Assembly (NCBI GenBank): GCA_963974105.1
Contig: CAXBBG010000001.1
Coordinates: 620,001 to 684,000, forward strand
Direction of reading: 5' to 3'
DNA from: UBA2136 sp963974105
GTDB lineage: Bacteria > Pseudomonadota > Alphaproteobacteria > UBA2136
DNA: 64,000 bases
In this document: positions 50,900 through 59,613 of the stretch, piece after piece
How positions within the stretch are numbered: position 1 is the first letter of the stretch
How the letters are laid out: the number at the start of each line of letters is the position of its first letter
The notes under the pieces: model-generated
What the model was told of the DNA's origin: nothing
Database searches by the model: none
Seen by the model: only the letters and a program-made list of their open reading frames with translations
Position numbers and translations under genes: made by a program

Positions 50900-51583
50900 A
50901 TGCATAATCACAATCCATTACAGGTGCTTTTAGGTGATATGCATCGTGCTGGCTTAACAGATGTTGTAAGTGATATGCCTTTTGACTTTACGAACGGTAA
51001 AATACGAGCGCCTTTTGAGGTGCCTTCTTCGCCGATGCCTATTTCAGTGCCAGATCCTGTTCAACTGCCTCAAGAAAAAAACGTTCAAAAAGAAATTAAA
51101 TCTCAAAGTGCCGAAAAAACTTCAGAATCAAGAAGCGTTGATGATTTATTGTGGAGCTTTGGTGAGAAAAATTCAAAAGTTCAAGTGGTTCTTTCTTCTT
51201 CTTTGGATAAAGGGGTTAACCCGTTATCGGAAAGCGCAAAAATTCTTTTTGTTAAAATGTTGGCAGCTATTGGTATTGAAGAGGATAAAATAACATATTT
51301 TGTTTTCTCCAATGCAGGTAGTTTTAATAAAGCAGAAACAAAAACAGCGTTACATGCGCTCGAAAACAGAGGCGAAAGTGGGCGTCTTATTTTTGTAGGA
51401 GAAGAAGCGACGAAGCTTACATTTGGTGCAGGGATTTTGAAAACACGTTTAAATCAAAATGAATTTGCAGGTAAAAAGTGTGGTGTGCTGATGCACCCTG
51501 ACAGTTTATTAGCACAACCTTTACTTAAAAAAATTGCATGGCAGGATTTGCTTAAATTTAAAGAAATATTAGGTGAGAGATAG
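50900..51583 (+). CDS. Degenerate uracil-DNA-glycosylase-like protein
   Basis: The 227-aa product has a variable N terminus (1-90, Pro/Gln/Ser rich) and a C-terminal region that follows the family 4 UDG order: SESAKILFVKMLAAIGIEEDKITYFVFSN (compare the GxLLDRMLAAIGLxR...N segment), RLIFVGEEATKLTFG (compare LGxxAxxxLxG), and GVLMHPDSLLAQPLLKKIAWQDLL (compare HPAYLLRxPxxKRxxWxDL). The GEAPG-type active-site loop and the Fe-S cysteines of family 4 are missing. Probably not catalytic; a structural or DNA-binding role is possible. It is joined to the transglycosylase gene by a 1-base overlap. Confidence 0.6.
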   Translation: MHNHNPLQVLLGDMHRAGLTDVVSDMPFDFTNGKIRAPFEVPSSPMPISVPDPVQLPQEKNVQKEIKSQSAEKTSESRSVDDLLWSFGEKNSKVQVVLSSSLDKGVNPLSESAKILFVKMLAAIGIEEDKITYFVFSNAGSFNKAETKTALHALENRGESGRLIFVGEEATKLTFGAGILKTRLNQNEFAGKKCGVLMHPDSLLAQPLLKKIAWQDLLKFKEILGER

Positions 51584-53415
51584 TGAAAATAAAATTTTTA
51601 TTCATATGTATTTTTTCTTTATCAATTTGCTTGTCAGCAACTGCTATGGCAGAGCAAGGTCGCATTATTGCCAGCTCTCAAAAGGCAGAAGAACTTCAAA
51701 GTACAAAAAAATCTGTTGATAAAAATAAACGTCAAAAACCTGACCGTATCCGTCTTGGTTATGTAGAAGGCGAAATTCCTGCTGTTTTATCTGAAAATGA
51801 TGTTTTGCTGTATAAAAAAATGTTTAGACTACAGCGTCAAAATCAGCGTTCTCAAGTTTCTGCCCTTGTACCTAAATTACAAAACCGTGAGTTGATGGGA
51901 CACCTTATTGCTGAGCGCTTGCTACACCCTCATACAAAATCACCTTATAACGATTTGAAAAAGTGGTTGAACCGTTATAGTGATCATAGCATGGCACCGC
52001 AAATATATGATTTGGCGAATAAACGTAAACCACGCGGTGACAAATATGGACCAAAAAAACCAATGTATGTTAAGGCTTCTGTAGCAAAATACAGCGACCC
52101 TGACGAAGCTGAAGTACAAGCGGTCACAGCAAGCCGTAAGCGCAGCGCTTTACTGCGTAATTTAAAATCATATCGTCAGCGCCAATACTATTCCAAAGCG
52201 ATGTTGTTACTGTCTAAGAATAGTAATCGCGAATTATTGGGCGATGACACCTGGGCGCAGGTAAGCCTTAAACTTGCACGCTCTATTTTTAATGACGGTG
52301 ACTATAAACGCCCAGAACGTTTAGCGCGTATGGTGATCAACCACACAGAGTTTCGTCGTAATGAAGCTTTGTGGCTTGCAGGTTTTTCAAGTTTTAAGTT
52401 AGAAAAGTTTGAATCATCCGCTGCGATGTTTCGTCGTTTAGCTTATGGTGTGCCTCGTAATAGTAAATACTTTGCAAAAGCTGCTTTTTGGGCTTCTAAG
52501 GCTTATACAGAGGCAGGGCGTGAGTCGATGTCACGCGTTTTCCTTAATTTAGCAGCGCAAGATGAGAGCTCGTTTTATGGGCAAGTTGCAGCGGAAGCTT
52601 TGAATCGTGACCGTTTATGGACTTGGTCAGAGCCTGTTATCCGTGATCAAGATAAACCATTTTTATTTAAAGACCCGTTAGTGAGACGCGTGATTGCACT
52701 TGCTCAAATTGGTGAGCATGACTTAGCACAGCAAGAGCTCAAATTAATTCATGAACGTGTGCCATATGATATGGATGAAAGCCTGTTAGCTTTTGCAAGT
52801 CAGCTTAAATTACCAAATATTCAAATGTCGCTTGCTCGTAACTTGAGAGAGCGCCAAATTGTTTATCATTCAGGTTTATATCCAGAACCTGCTGCGTGGA
52901 AGCCACGTGGTGGCTATTCTGTAGATCGTTCTTTGATGCATGCAATTATGCGTCAAGAAAGTGCTTTTAAACCGAGTGTGAAATCACATGCTGGTGCAAG
53001 GGGGCTTATGCAGTTAATGCCTGGTACCGCTAAATATATCCGCCGTAAACATAACAGGCCTGTGTATTCGCGCCATGCCTTGCTAGATCCTGATGTGAAT
53101 ATGTCTTTAGGGCAAGACTACTTGTCTTACTTGATGGAAAGATTGGATGGTAATATTATACATGTCGTGGCGGCTTATAACGCTGGACCTGGTAATGTTT
53201 CTAAGTGGATTGGTAAGGACTTAGGTGAAAAAGATCCTATTGAGTTCATTGAAAGTATTCCATTTACAGAAACGCGTAAATATGTGCAACACGTGCTTGC
53301 AAACTTGTGGATGTATAAAGATCGTTACCGTGAAGATAACCAAAGTTTGGGTGTACTTGCACAAAACCATTGGCCTGTTTATAAAGGTTATAATAGTATT
53401 GTTTCATCTAACTAA
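51583..53415 (+). CDS. Soluble lytic murein transglycosylase (Slt-like)
   Basis: The enzyme cleaves glycan strands of peptidoglycan in the periplasm, forming anhydromuropeptides. The 610-aa product has a signal peptide (residues about 1-23), a long superhelical alpha domain, and a C-terminal SLT domain with catalytic Glu459 in MRQESAFKP, then HAGARGLMQLMPGTAK, LLDPDVNMSLGQDYLSYLM, and AAYNAGPGNVSKWI. Start is GTG 51583, sharing one base with the stop of the previous gene. Size and order fit E. coli Slt70-like enzymes. Confidence 0.93.
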   Translation: MKIKFLFICIFSLSICLSATAMAEQGRIIASSQKAEELQSTKKSVDKNKRQKPDRIRLGYVEGEIPAVLSENDVLLYKKMFRLQRQNQRSQVSALVPKLQNRELMGHLIAERLLHPHTKSPYNDLKKWLNRYSDHSMAPQIYDLANKRKPRGDKYGPKKPMYVKASVAKYSDPDEAEVQAVTASRKRSALLRNLKSYRQRQYYSKAMLLLSKNSNRELLGDDTWAQVSLKLARSIFNDGDYKRPERLARMVINHTEFRRNEALWLAGFSSFKLEKFESSAAMFRRLAYGVPRNSKYFAKAAFWASKAYTEAGRESMSRVFLNLAAQDESSFYGQVAAEALNRDRLWTWSEPVIRDQDKPFLFKDPLVRRVIALAQIGEHDLAQQELKLIHERVPYDMDESLLAFASQLKLPNIQMSLARNLRERQIVYHSGLYPEPAAWKPRGGYSVDRSLMHAIMRQESAFKPSVKSHAGARGLMQLMPGTAKYIRRKHNRPVYSRHALLDPDVNMSLGQDYLSYLMERLDGNIIHVVAAYNAGPGNVSKWIGKDLGEKDPIEFIESIPFTETRKYVQHVLANLWMYKDRYREDNQSLGVLAQNHWPVYKGYNSIVSSN

Positions 53416-53444
53416 TCAATTTTTTGAAGTTTAAAGATATAAAT

Positions 53445-54062
53445 ATGTTTCCAGATTTTTCCATAGAAAAGACGCAGTATAAAAGCGGTAAAAACGTTGT
53501 GGTTGGCGTTGATGAGGTGGGGCGCGGTCCTTGGGCGGGTCCTGTGGTGGCTGCCGCGGTATGGATTGATCCCGATAAAATCCCTTATGGTGCAACGGAT
53601 AGTAAAAAACTCACAGCTAAAAAGCGAGATGACTTAGCCGAGGTTATACTGCGCGATGCGCAATGTTCTATTGCAGAGTGTAGTGTAGAAGAGGTAGACG
53701 CCTTGAATATTCGTGAGGCTACATTTTTAGCAATGGAGCGTGCTGTGGCGGGGCTGAATTTACCTGTAGACTATATTTACGTTGATGGAAATGCCTTGCC
53801 TAAAAACTTACCCTGTGTCTCTGAAGCGGTGGTAAAGGGTGACTCTAAAGTTCTTTCAATTGCCTGTGCATCTATTGTAGCAAAGGTTTACCGTGATAAG
53901 ATGATGGCGGATTTAGCGAAAGACTACCCGCATTATGGCTGGGAGCGCAATGCTGGCTATGGTACAAAGCTTCATCAAGAAGGTTTAGCGTTGTACGGTG
54001 TCACAGACCATCACCGAAAATCATTTAAACCCATTCAGGCTTTGTTAGAAAAGGGGGTATGA
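53445..54062 (+). CDS. rnhB: Ribonuclease HII
   Basis: RNase HII cuts 5' to a ribonucleotide in DNA, initiating ribonucleotide excision. The 205-aa product has VVGVDEVGRGPWAGPVVAAAV (Asp23, Glu24), ATDSKKLTAKKRDDL, YVDGNALP, VVKGDSKVLSIACASIVAKVYRD and HYGWERNAGYGTKLHQEGL, covering the DEDD metal ligands. ATG 53445 begins before the conserved core; an upstream TTG at 53424 is less likely. Its stop overlaps the start of the glycosyltransferase. Confidence 0.96.
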   Translation: MFPDFSIEKTQYKSGKNVVVGVDEVGRGPWAGPVVAAAVWIDPDKIPYGATDSKKLTAKKRDDLAEVILRDAQCSIAECSVEEVDALNIREATFLAMERAVAGLNLPVDYIYVDGNALPKNLPCVSEAVVKGDSKVLSIACASIVAKVYRDKMMADLAKDYPHYGWERNAGYGTKLHQEGLALYGVTDHHRKSFKPIQALLEKGV

Positions 54063-55174
54063 TGTCGCATAAACCTATTCATGTTGTTATAAATGCTTTG
54101 CATGCAAAGTCAGGTGGCGGTGTTGTGTTCTTTAATCATATTGTGCCCTTATTGGCGGAAAATGGCGGTTTAGAAATTTCTGTTGTTGCGCATGAAGATT
54201 ATGCAAATAGGCTAGATATTCCTAAAAATGTCAAACTCGAAAAAGTTTCTTTTAAAGGCGGCTTTTATAAAACGTTAATATGGGAACAATTGTGTTTGCC
54301 AAGTCTTATACGTGGCTTAGGGGCTGATGTTACCTTTAATATGGCAAATTATGGTCCTTTGTTCGCACCTAAGCCTATGGTTTATGTTACAAATAATCCT
54401 GAGGTTGGTAAATATTCAAAAGGATTTTTTGCGAAAATTTATTGGCCAATGCTTGTGTTTATGACGCGTTTAAGCCTTATATTTTCGCCGAAGTCTTTTT
54501 CAAATGGTAGCTATATGCAGCAAGTTTATGCAGGGGGTATATGGCGCTTTTTACAAAAAAAAATGGTCATAGCCACAACGGCTTGTGATGTTAAGGTTGA
54601 CCTGCCTGTTAAAAAAAATAAGGGGCAAGTTGTTGCGATTGGTGACTTTTATATTCAAAAAAATTATCCTACCCTGTTAAGGGCTTTTGCCGCGGTGAAA
54701 GAAAAGCGGTTAGATGCACATTTGTTTATTGTTGGGCGTGCAGTTTCAGCTGAGATAGAAGATGAACTTAAAAGCCTTGTGTTAAGTTTAGATTTAGAAA
54801 AAAATATAACTTTTTGTGGTGTGTTACCGCACAATGAAGTTCAAGCATTGTTGGCTTGTTCTGAGGTTTATGTAAGTCCTTCTGATGCTGAGGCTTTTAG
54901 TCTTACATTGCTAGAAGCAATGTCACTTGGTACGGCTGCTGTTGTGCGTCAACATGCTTTTCAGTATGAACTTGCAGGTGATAATGCTGCGCATTATGTA
55001 TCGGTTCAAGCGCATGAAAAGAATTCTGTTATACCGTTAGCAGATGCTATTTTAGAGGTTCTTGACAATGGTAAACTGCGCCATGGCTATGAAAAAAAGG
55101 GTTTAGAGGTCGCTCATAAATATAGTTGGGAAAAATCTGCACAGACGATTTGTGACACGATAAAATCATTATAA
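54059..55174 (+). CDS. Glycosyltransferase, family 4 type
   Basis: The 371-aa product has a GT-B fold pattern: an N-terminal acceptor domain (VVINALHAKSGGGVVFFNHIVPLLAE) and a C-terminal nucleotide-sugar domain with VAIGDFYIQKNYPTLLRAFA, LDLEKNITFCGVLPHNEVQALLACSEVYVSPSDAEAFSLTLLEAM, whose E-x7-E motif is typical of retaining GT4 enzymes. The ATG at 54059 overlaps rnhB by four bases; AAGGGGG lies just upstream of the second ATG (54062). Acceptor unknown. Confidence 0.9.
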   Translation: MMSHKPIHVVINALHAKSGGGVVFFNHIVPLLAENGGLEISVVAHEDYANRLDIPKNVKLEKVSFKGGFYKTLIWEQLCLPSLIRGLGADVTFNMANYGPLFAPKPMVYVTNNPEVGKYSKGFFAKIYWPMLVFMTRLSLIFSPKSFSNGSYMQQVYAGGIWRFLQKKMVIATTACDVKVDLPVKKNKGQVVAIGDFYIQKNYPTLLRAFAAVKEKRLDAHLFIVGRAVSAEIEDELKSLVLSLDLEKNITFCGVLPHNEVQALLACSEVYVSPSDAEAFSLTLLEAMSLGTAAVVRQHAFQYELAGDNAAHYVSVQAHEKNSVIPLADAILEVLDNGKLRHGYEKKGLEVAHKYSWEKSAQTICDTIKSL

Positions 55175-56164
55175 GTTTATCGCTTTTAAAACTTTTTTCA
55201 TAAGTGTTGGTAGCGGGGGTAAATTATCTAAATCAAACCCTTCTGAAAGCTTATCTACTTCCATCAACATAACATCAAAAGTAAGGTCTATATGGGTGAA
55301 AATGTGCCTTATTTGGCCGATGTGTTCAGCTTCTTCCACGGCGGTTTTTAGGAGTGATGGTTTATATGTACTTTCGCCAGCCCAAGCGGTGGAAGGGAAC
55401 TCCCATAAACCTGCAAGAAGCCCTGTCTCTGGTCGTTTTTGTAAATAAAATTTTCCTGTACTATCTTTGATGATATAAACGTTGCCGTGGTCAACTTTTT
55501 TGGCCTTTTTGGGTTTCTTGCGTGGGTATGACTCAACGTCATCTTGATTTGAAGATGCGCAAAACTGAGATACAGGGCAAAGGCTACATTTCGGCTTTTT
55601 AGGTGTGCAAATTAAAGCGCCTAACTCCATAATAGCGTTGCTGTATAAAGCATTTTCCCTGTTTGGGGTTAGCTTTTGTGCAAGCAGTGTTAGTTCTTTT
55701 TTTGCGGTGGGTAATGGTGTCTCTATGCGATGCAAACGGCTCATCACACGCTCTACGTTACCATCAACAACGGTTGCTTTGTTGTTAAAAGCGATGGATG
55801 CGATGGCAGCCGCTGTATAAGGTCCGACACCAGGTAGGGCTAAAAGTTCTTTTTCCGTTTGCGGAAATAGACCACCCTTCTCAACAATAACCTTGGCGCA
55901 TTTATGTAAATTACGTGCACGTGAGTAATAGCCTAAGCCTTGCCATAGGTGCATCACATCTTCTTGTGATGCTTTTGATAAATCCGTTACAGATGGATAT
56001 TTTTGGGTGAAATTTTCAAAATATGGAATGACGGTTACAACTGTTGTTTGCTGTAACATAATTTCACTTAGCCATACATTATAAGGGGTAGGGCTTTGAC
56101 GCCATGGTAAATCACGGGCGTTTTTTTTATAGTGTTTTAAAAGGTGGCTAGCAAAATTTTCCAT
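55169..56164 (-). CDS. mutY: A/G-specific adenine glycosylase MutY
   Basis: MutY removes A mispaired with 8-oxoG. The 331-aa product has catalytic Glu34 (WLSEIMLQQTTV) and Asp134 (VVDGNVERVMSRL), a helix-hairpin-helix with LPGVGPYTAAAIASIAF, and Fe-S cysteines Cys186, 193, 196 and 202 in C-x6-C-x2-C-x5-C. A C-terminal NUDIX-like domain (LLAGLWEFPSTAW) binds 8-oxoG. It converges on the glycosyltransferase with a 6-base overlap and diverges from the DUF721 gene. Confidence 0.96.
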   Translation of the reverse strand: MENFASHLLKHYKKNARDLPWRQSPTPYNVWLSEIMLQQTTVVTVIPYFENFTQKYPSVTDLSKASQEDVMHLWQGLGYYSRARNLHKCAKVIVEKGGLFPQTEKELLALPGVGPYTAAAIASIAFNNKATVVDGNVERVMSRLHRIETPLPTAKKELTLLAQKLTPNRENALYSNAIMELGALICTPKKPKCSLCPVSQFCASSNQDDVESYPRKKPKKAKKVDHGNVYIIKDSTGKFYLQKRPETGLLAGLWEFPSTAWAGESTYKPSLLKTAVEEAEHIGQIRHIFTHIDLTFDVMLMEVDKLSEGFDLDNLPPLPTLMKKVLKAINL

Positions 56165-56256
56165 TGCCGTGTATATTGAAGAAATAGAAAAATATTACAA
56201 GTACTAAATTTTTATACTTTGAATAATTTTTAAAATGAAAGGTTAAGAAGTTTTTA

Positions 56257-56700
56257 ATGCGCCCATTGTCTATTTTAAGTCAAAAAATGTTAAGGAAGCC
56301 TGCAAAAGTGCGTGGGTTTGCTGAAGTTTCTGTACTTGAAAAATGGGTGGAGATATTCCCTTCTTATGCAGCTTTCATGCGCCCAATGTCTTTAAAGCGC
56401 GGTGTGCTGAAAGTGGCAACAAATAGTGGGTCGGCTGCAACAAACTTGCGTATGCAAGGGCCTTATTTACTCGCACGTATCAATCAATATTTTGGTTATA
56501 ATGCAGTCAAAGAAATTAAATATCATATTAAAGAGTTTGATGCTCAAACAAACGATATTTTTCCACAACTACTTGAAGATGAGGGCAGTTTAGCTTATGC
56601 TGAGTCCACTTGTTCGTCTATTGAGGATGATAGTTTAAGGGCAAGTTTTCAGCGCTTAGCGGCAATGGTTTATATAGAGAAAAAAACAAGAAAGTCATAA
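56257..56700 (+). CDS. DUF721/DciA-like protein
   Basis: DciA-type DUF721 proteins help load the DnaB helicase in bacteria without DnaC. The 147-aa product has VLEKWVEIFPSYAAFMRPMSLKRGVLKVATNSGSAATNLRMQGPYLLARINQYFG, which fits the DUF721 pattern of WxxIxG...L...G-L-V-V...W...L. A downstream helical region follows. AAAGGTT lies before the ATG. Divergent from mutY and followed after 5 bases by the DsbA-like gene, a layout common in alphaproteobacteria. Confidence 0.85.
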   Translation: MRPLSILSQKMLRKPAKVRGFAEVSVLEKWVEIFPSYAAFMRPMSLKRGVLKVATNSGSAATNLRMQGPYLLARINQYFGYNAVKEIKYHIKEFDAQTNDIFPQLLEDEGSLAYAESTCSSIEDDSLRASFQRLAAMVYIEKKTRKS

Positions 56701-56705
56701 CAATT

Positions 56706-57350
56706 ATGAAAAATATTTTAACAGCAGCAGTATTTTTATTTACTTCTTTTGCGGTGTTACCTGCATTTGCGGTTGATGCCTTGGTTCAGGAAAAACCTGA
56801 AGTTATAGAATTATTAAAATTAAAAGATACTGATATGTATGAAGGTGATGTGAATGCACCTATTCAAGTTGTTGAATATGCATCTATGACTTGTGGTCAC
56901 TGTGCAGACTTTCACACGAAATATTATCACGAGATAAAAGAGAAGTTTATTGATACAGGTAAAGTAAGGTTTAACTTCCGAGAATTACCTTGGGACCCAA
57001 GAGCTCAAGCTGTTTCTATGGTGGCCCGTTGTGCACCAAAAGGCGAGTATTTTAACTTTGTTTCAGCGTTTATGAGCACAAGAGAAGCATGGGCGACAAG
57101 CGATGATTTCTTAGGTAGTATTAAGCAAATAGCTAGGCTAGGTGGTATGTCACCAGCGAACGTGGATGCCTGCATGAAAAACGAAACAGTAAGCGACATT
57201 GTACGTAAAAGCTACGCCGAAGCGGTAGGTCCTATGGAAGTTAAAGGCACGCCTACTTTCTTTGTGAATGGGCGCCGTATTGAAGGGGCTATGACCACAA
57301 ATGCCTTGGCTGAAATTATCTCTCAAATTGAAGCTGTTGCTGCCAAATAA
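56706..57350 (+). CDS. DsbA-family periplasmic thiol-disulfide protein
   Basis: The 214-aa product has a signal peptide (residues about 1-22, ending PAFA), then a thioredoxin-fold start IQVVEYASMTCGHCADFH with Cys63 and Cys66 (CGHC), and the cis-Pro loop VKGTPTFFVNGRRIEGA. This is the BdbD/DsbA-like type found next to DUF721 and mutY in alphaproteobacteria. Cys36-region helical insert with extra Cys (RCAPKGE, DACMKNE). Five copies of an 11-bp repeat and a terminator follow. Confidence 0.9.
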   Translation: MKNILTAAVFLFTSFAVLPAFAVDALVQEKPEVIELLKLKDTDMYEGDVNAPIQVVEYASMTCGHCADFHTKYYHEIKEKFIDTGKVRFNFRELPWDPRAQAVSMVARCAPKGEYFNFVSAFMSTREAWATSDDFLGSIKQIARLGGMSPANVDACMKNETVSDIVRKSYAEAVGPMEVKGTPTFFVNGRRIEGAMTTNALAEIISQIEAVAAK

Positions 57351-57405
57351 AGGCGAATATCAGGCGAATAAGAGACGAATATAAAGCGAAAGAGGTGCGA
57401 ATTTT
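57351..57405 (+). repeat. Five tandem 11-bp units, consensus AGGCGAATAAN
   Basis: Units start at 57351, 57362, 57373, 57384 and 57395, each with a core close to GGCGAATA, beginning right after the DsbA-like stop. The last two overlap the left arm of the terminator. The 11-bp period puts every unit on the same face of the helix. Confidence 0.7.
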
Positions 57406-57426
57406 AACGGTTCTCACCTCTTTTTT
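57389..57426 (+). terminator. Terminator of the dsbA-like unit
   Basis: AAAGAGGTG/CACCTCTTT stem with an inner GAA/TTC pair, then TTTTTT. Confidence 0.8.
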
Positions 57427-57451
57427 GACGTAAAAAGCGAATGGAAATAAA

Positions 57452-57841
57452 ATGACGACAAGAAAAGATGAAGAAAATAAAGACGCGTTAGATGAGGTAG
57501 ATGCTTTAGACGCCCAAAAAGTTAAAGTGGTGGATAAGAATAAAAACTTAAAAGACATATCGGCCATGCTTGATGAACGTTCAGCTGAGATTGACGAAAT
57601 TAAATCTCGCTATCAAACAAAAATAGAGGTTGAAGACAAGCTTGAAGCTGATGGCGGGAGCGACTGGAGCGGTTATATGCTTGGCTTGAATTTACTTATT
57701 TCAGTTTTGGTGTGTACGGTGATTGGTTATTACACCGATAAATTTTTTCAGACCGGTGGGTTTTTAGTGGTTCTATTTGTTTTTATTGGTTTTTCTGCGG
57801 GCATGTGGCAGCTATGGAAAGGTTTAAATAAAGAAGATTGA
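57452..57841 (+). CDS. atpI: ATP synthase-associated protein AtpI
   Basis: AtpI assists c-ring assembly or Mg2+ supply for Fo. The 129-aa product has a charged N-terminal half with coiled coil (DEVDALDAQKVKVVDKNKNLKD and MLDERSAEIDEIKS) and two C-terminal membrane helices (YMLGLNLLISVLVCTVIGYYTDKFF and FLVVLFVFIGFSAGMWQL), the AtpI/F0F1 assembly pattern; the N-terminal extension is longer than usual. An S49 peptidase gene lies between it and atpB, which is unusual. Confidence 0.85.
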   Translation: MTTRKDEENKDALDEVDALDAQKVKVVDKNKNLKDISAMLDERSAEIDEIKSRYQTKIEVEDKLEADGGSDWSGYMLGLNLLISVLVCTVIGYYTDKFFQTGGFLVVLFVFIGFSAGMWQLWKGLNKED

Positions 57842-57926
57842 AATAATGTGTATTTTAAAGGTTGTAATCGTGTCGATAGGATCTTAAAATATTAACAGTT
57901 AATAACTTCAACTTTTAAAAATTCAC

Positions 57927-58018
57927 TTACACTTCGGTGTAATTTATTTAAAAACAAAGGGTTTAATTCTAAATCCGAACTTTACAGCACATTTCTGTGC
58001 GCTCACGCCTTTTTAGGC
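57927..58018 (+). promoter_or_regulatory. Leader with three hairpins upstream of the S49 peptidase
   Basis: TTACAC-TTCG-GTGTAA (57927-57942), GCACA-TTTC-TGTGC (57987-58000) and GCCT-TTTT-AGGC (58007-58018), the last directly before the GGAGG ribosome binding site. They could control translation of the peptidase. No T tract, so not a terminator. Confidence 0.5.
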
Positions 58019-58029
58019 AGGAGGTTTTT

Positions 58030-59397
58030 ATGACTGATCAAACTAATAAATCTGAAAAGTTTATTGCGTACGAAACAGCCGTTGCGCAACTTAAAGCTCA
58101 ACGCGCAGAACTTGTGCAAATGCGTACCGTGGCTAAAGGCCAAGTAACACGCTTTACCAATCAAAAACAGTCTAAGGCAGTTATTAAAATGGCTTCTGAC
58201 CGTGTTGATGATGTTCAGTATGAAATTGAATTGACCGATCAAGAGCTTGAAAGCTTGAGTGTGCTTTTAGCACAGGCTAGTTTGATTGATGCTGAAGGTT
58301 CTGTTTCTGTTGAACATGTTAACTTGGTTGACATTGATGATGTGAAGCAGGTAGTTGTTCCTGTGGTTGTGGTTTTGCCAATGCATGGTGAAATTAAATC
58401 TGAATATACAGGTACGGCTGCGGGTAGTTCGCTTGCTGTAACGCCATATCTTAATATGGAAAAATATGCAGAGTTGATTGAAATTGCTTTTGACATAACT
58501 CAACTTGATGATGAGCTTGTTTTAGAACGTGGTTTAGCTTTACTTGAAGAAAAGTTGAGTCCACAGGTCCATGATAAGTTAATACTGGATGTGAAAAATG
58601 GTTTGCGAAAGCCACTAAAGATTATGGGTAAAAAGGTTGCTGTTGTACCGCATATTGACTCTCCAGGTGGTTCACCATCTGAAAGTTATAATTTGGGCAT
58701 GAAGCTTGTTCGTGAATCGAATAAGTCGAAGGTTCCTTTTTATACTTTTACAAGTAATGGTGCCAATTCTGGTGGTTATATGATTGGTTGTACGGGTGAT
58801 AAAGTCTTTGTAACCACACCGTTTACGACATGTGGTTGTATTGGTGTTGTTTCGGGCTATACAGAGTTGACGGAGCGTGGTCGCAATCGTTCTGACATTG
58901 TAGAGCGCATTGTTACCTCTGGTGATGAGAAGCGTAGTACAATGGACGATGTTTATACTGAAACTTCTCCTGAGGATCTTGCGAGATTTAAAGAAGAACT
59001 TGCATATATCCATGAGGGTTTTAAGCAGCATGTGAGCGCGATGCGTGGTGATAAAATCACCGATACTAAGCGTGCTTATTCAGGCAAAAGCTTTCAGGTT
59101 TCTGAAGCGATTGAGCTTGGTTTGATTGATGGTGTTGGACATTACGAAGAAGTGTTGCCACAAATGTTTGGTGATTCAATTTTGATGTACAACCTTGATG
59201 TGACCGATCCTTCGCTGAAGGTGGACTATGAAGGCATGTTTGAAGCTCAAAGAAAAGCTGCTGTACCGCAAAAGAAAGCGGCTTCTGCTCCTGGGGCTGT
59301 TGCCACTTTGGTGGACGACCCTGTCTTGCTGAAACGCTTTTTTGCAGCGAATATTCAATGTGTAAAGTCTACACCTGAAATACTTTTAAAAAAGTAA
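58030..59397 (+). CDS. S49 family serine peptidase (SppA/SohB-like)
   Basis: The 455-aa product has the signal-peptide-peptidase-like core. The predicted nucleophile Ser247 is in ANSGGYMIGCTGDKVFV and the predicted general base Lys301 in TSGDEKRSTMDD; the 54-residue gap is close to that of bacterial SppA (Ser147-Lys199 in Bacillus). PHIDSPGGSPSESYNLGMKL matches the family's DSPGG segment. Residues 1-150 are coiled-coil-like and there is no signal peptide or N-terminal membrane helix. GGAGG, 5 bases ahead of ATG 58030, rules out the GTG at 57997. It is terminated on its own between atpI and atpB. Confidence 0.88.
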   Translation: MTDQTNKSEKFIAYETAVAQLKAQRAELVQMRTVAKGQVTRFTNQKQSKAVIKMASDRVDDVQYEIELTDQELESLSVLLAQASLIDAEGSVSVEHVNLVDIDDVKQVVVPVVVVLPMHGEIKSEYTGTAAGSSLAVTPYLNMEKYAELIEIAFDITQLDDELVLERGLALLEEKLSPQVHDKLILDVKNGLRKPLKIMGKKVAVVPHIDSPGGSPSESYNLGMKLVRESNKSKVPFYTFTSNGANSGGYMIGCTGDKVFVTTPFTTCGCIGVVSGYTELTERGRNRSDIVERIVTSGDEKRSTMDDVYTETSPEDLARFKEELAYIHEGFKQHVSAMRGDKITDTKRAYSGKSFQVSEAIELGLIDGVGHYEEVLPQMFGDSILMYNLDVTDPSLKVDYEGMFEAQRKAAVPQKKAASAPGAVATLVDDPVLLKRFFAANIQCVKSTPEILLKK

Positions 59398-59420
59398 TCT
59401 GATATCGATGTTTTATATGT

Positions 59421-59452
59421 AAAAAGAGCCCCTTTTTGGGGCTCTTTTTTTA
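59421..59452 (+). terminator. Terminator of the S49 peptidase gene
   Basis: AAAAAGAGCCCC-TTTTT-GGGGCTCTTTTTTT, so atpB has a separate promoter. Confidence 0.92.
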
Positions 59453-59613
59453 TGGTTAATGTCGTTTTTTACAAAACATTTGAAATGTAAATCTAAATCT
59501 ATGTTTAAAATGTTGTAAAAGGTGGGGTAAAAAGGGCGAATAAATGTTGACTTATGAGCGTTTGAAAGGTAAAACCAAAACGATTATAAGTTTTTTTATG
59601 GAGTGAAAAATAA

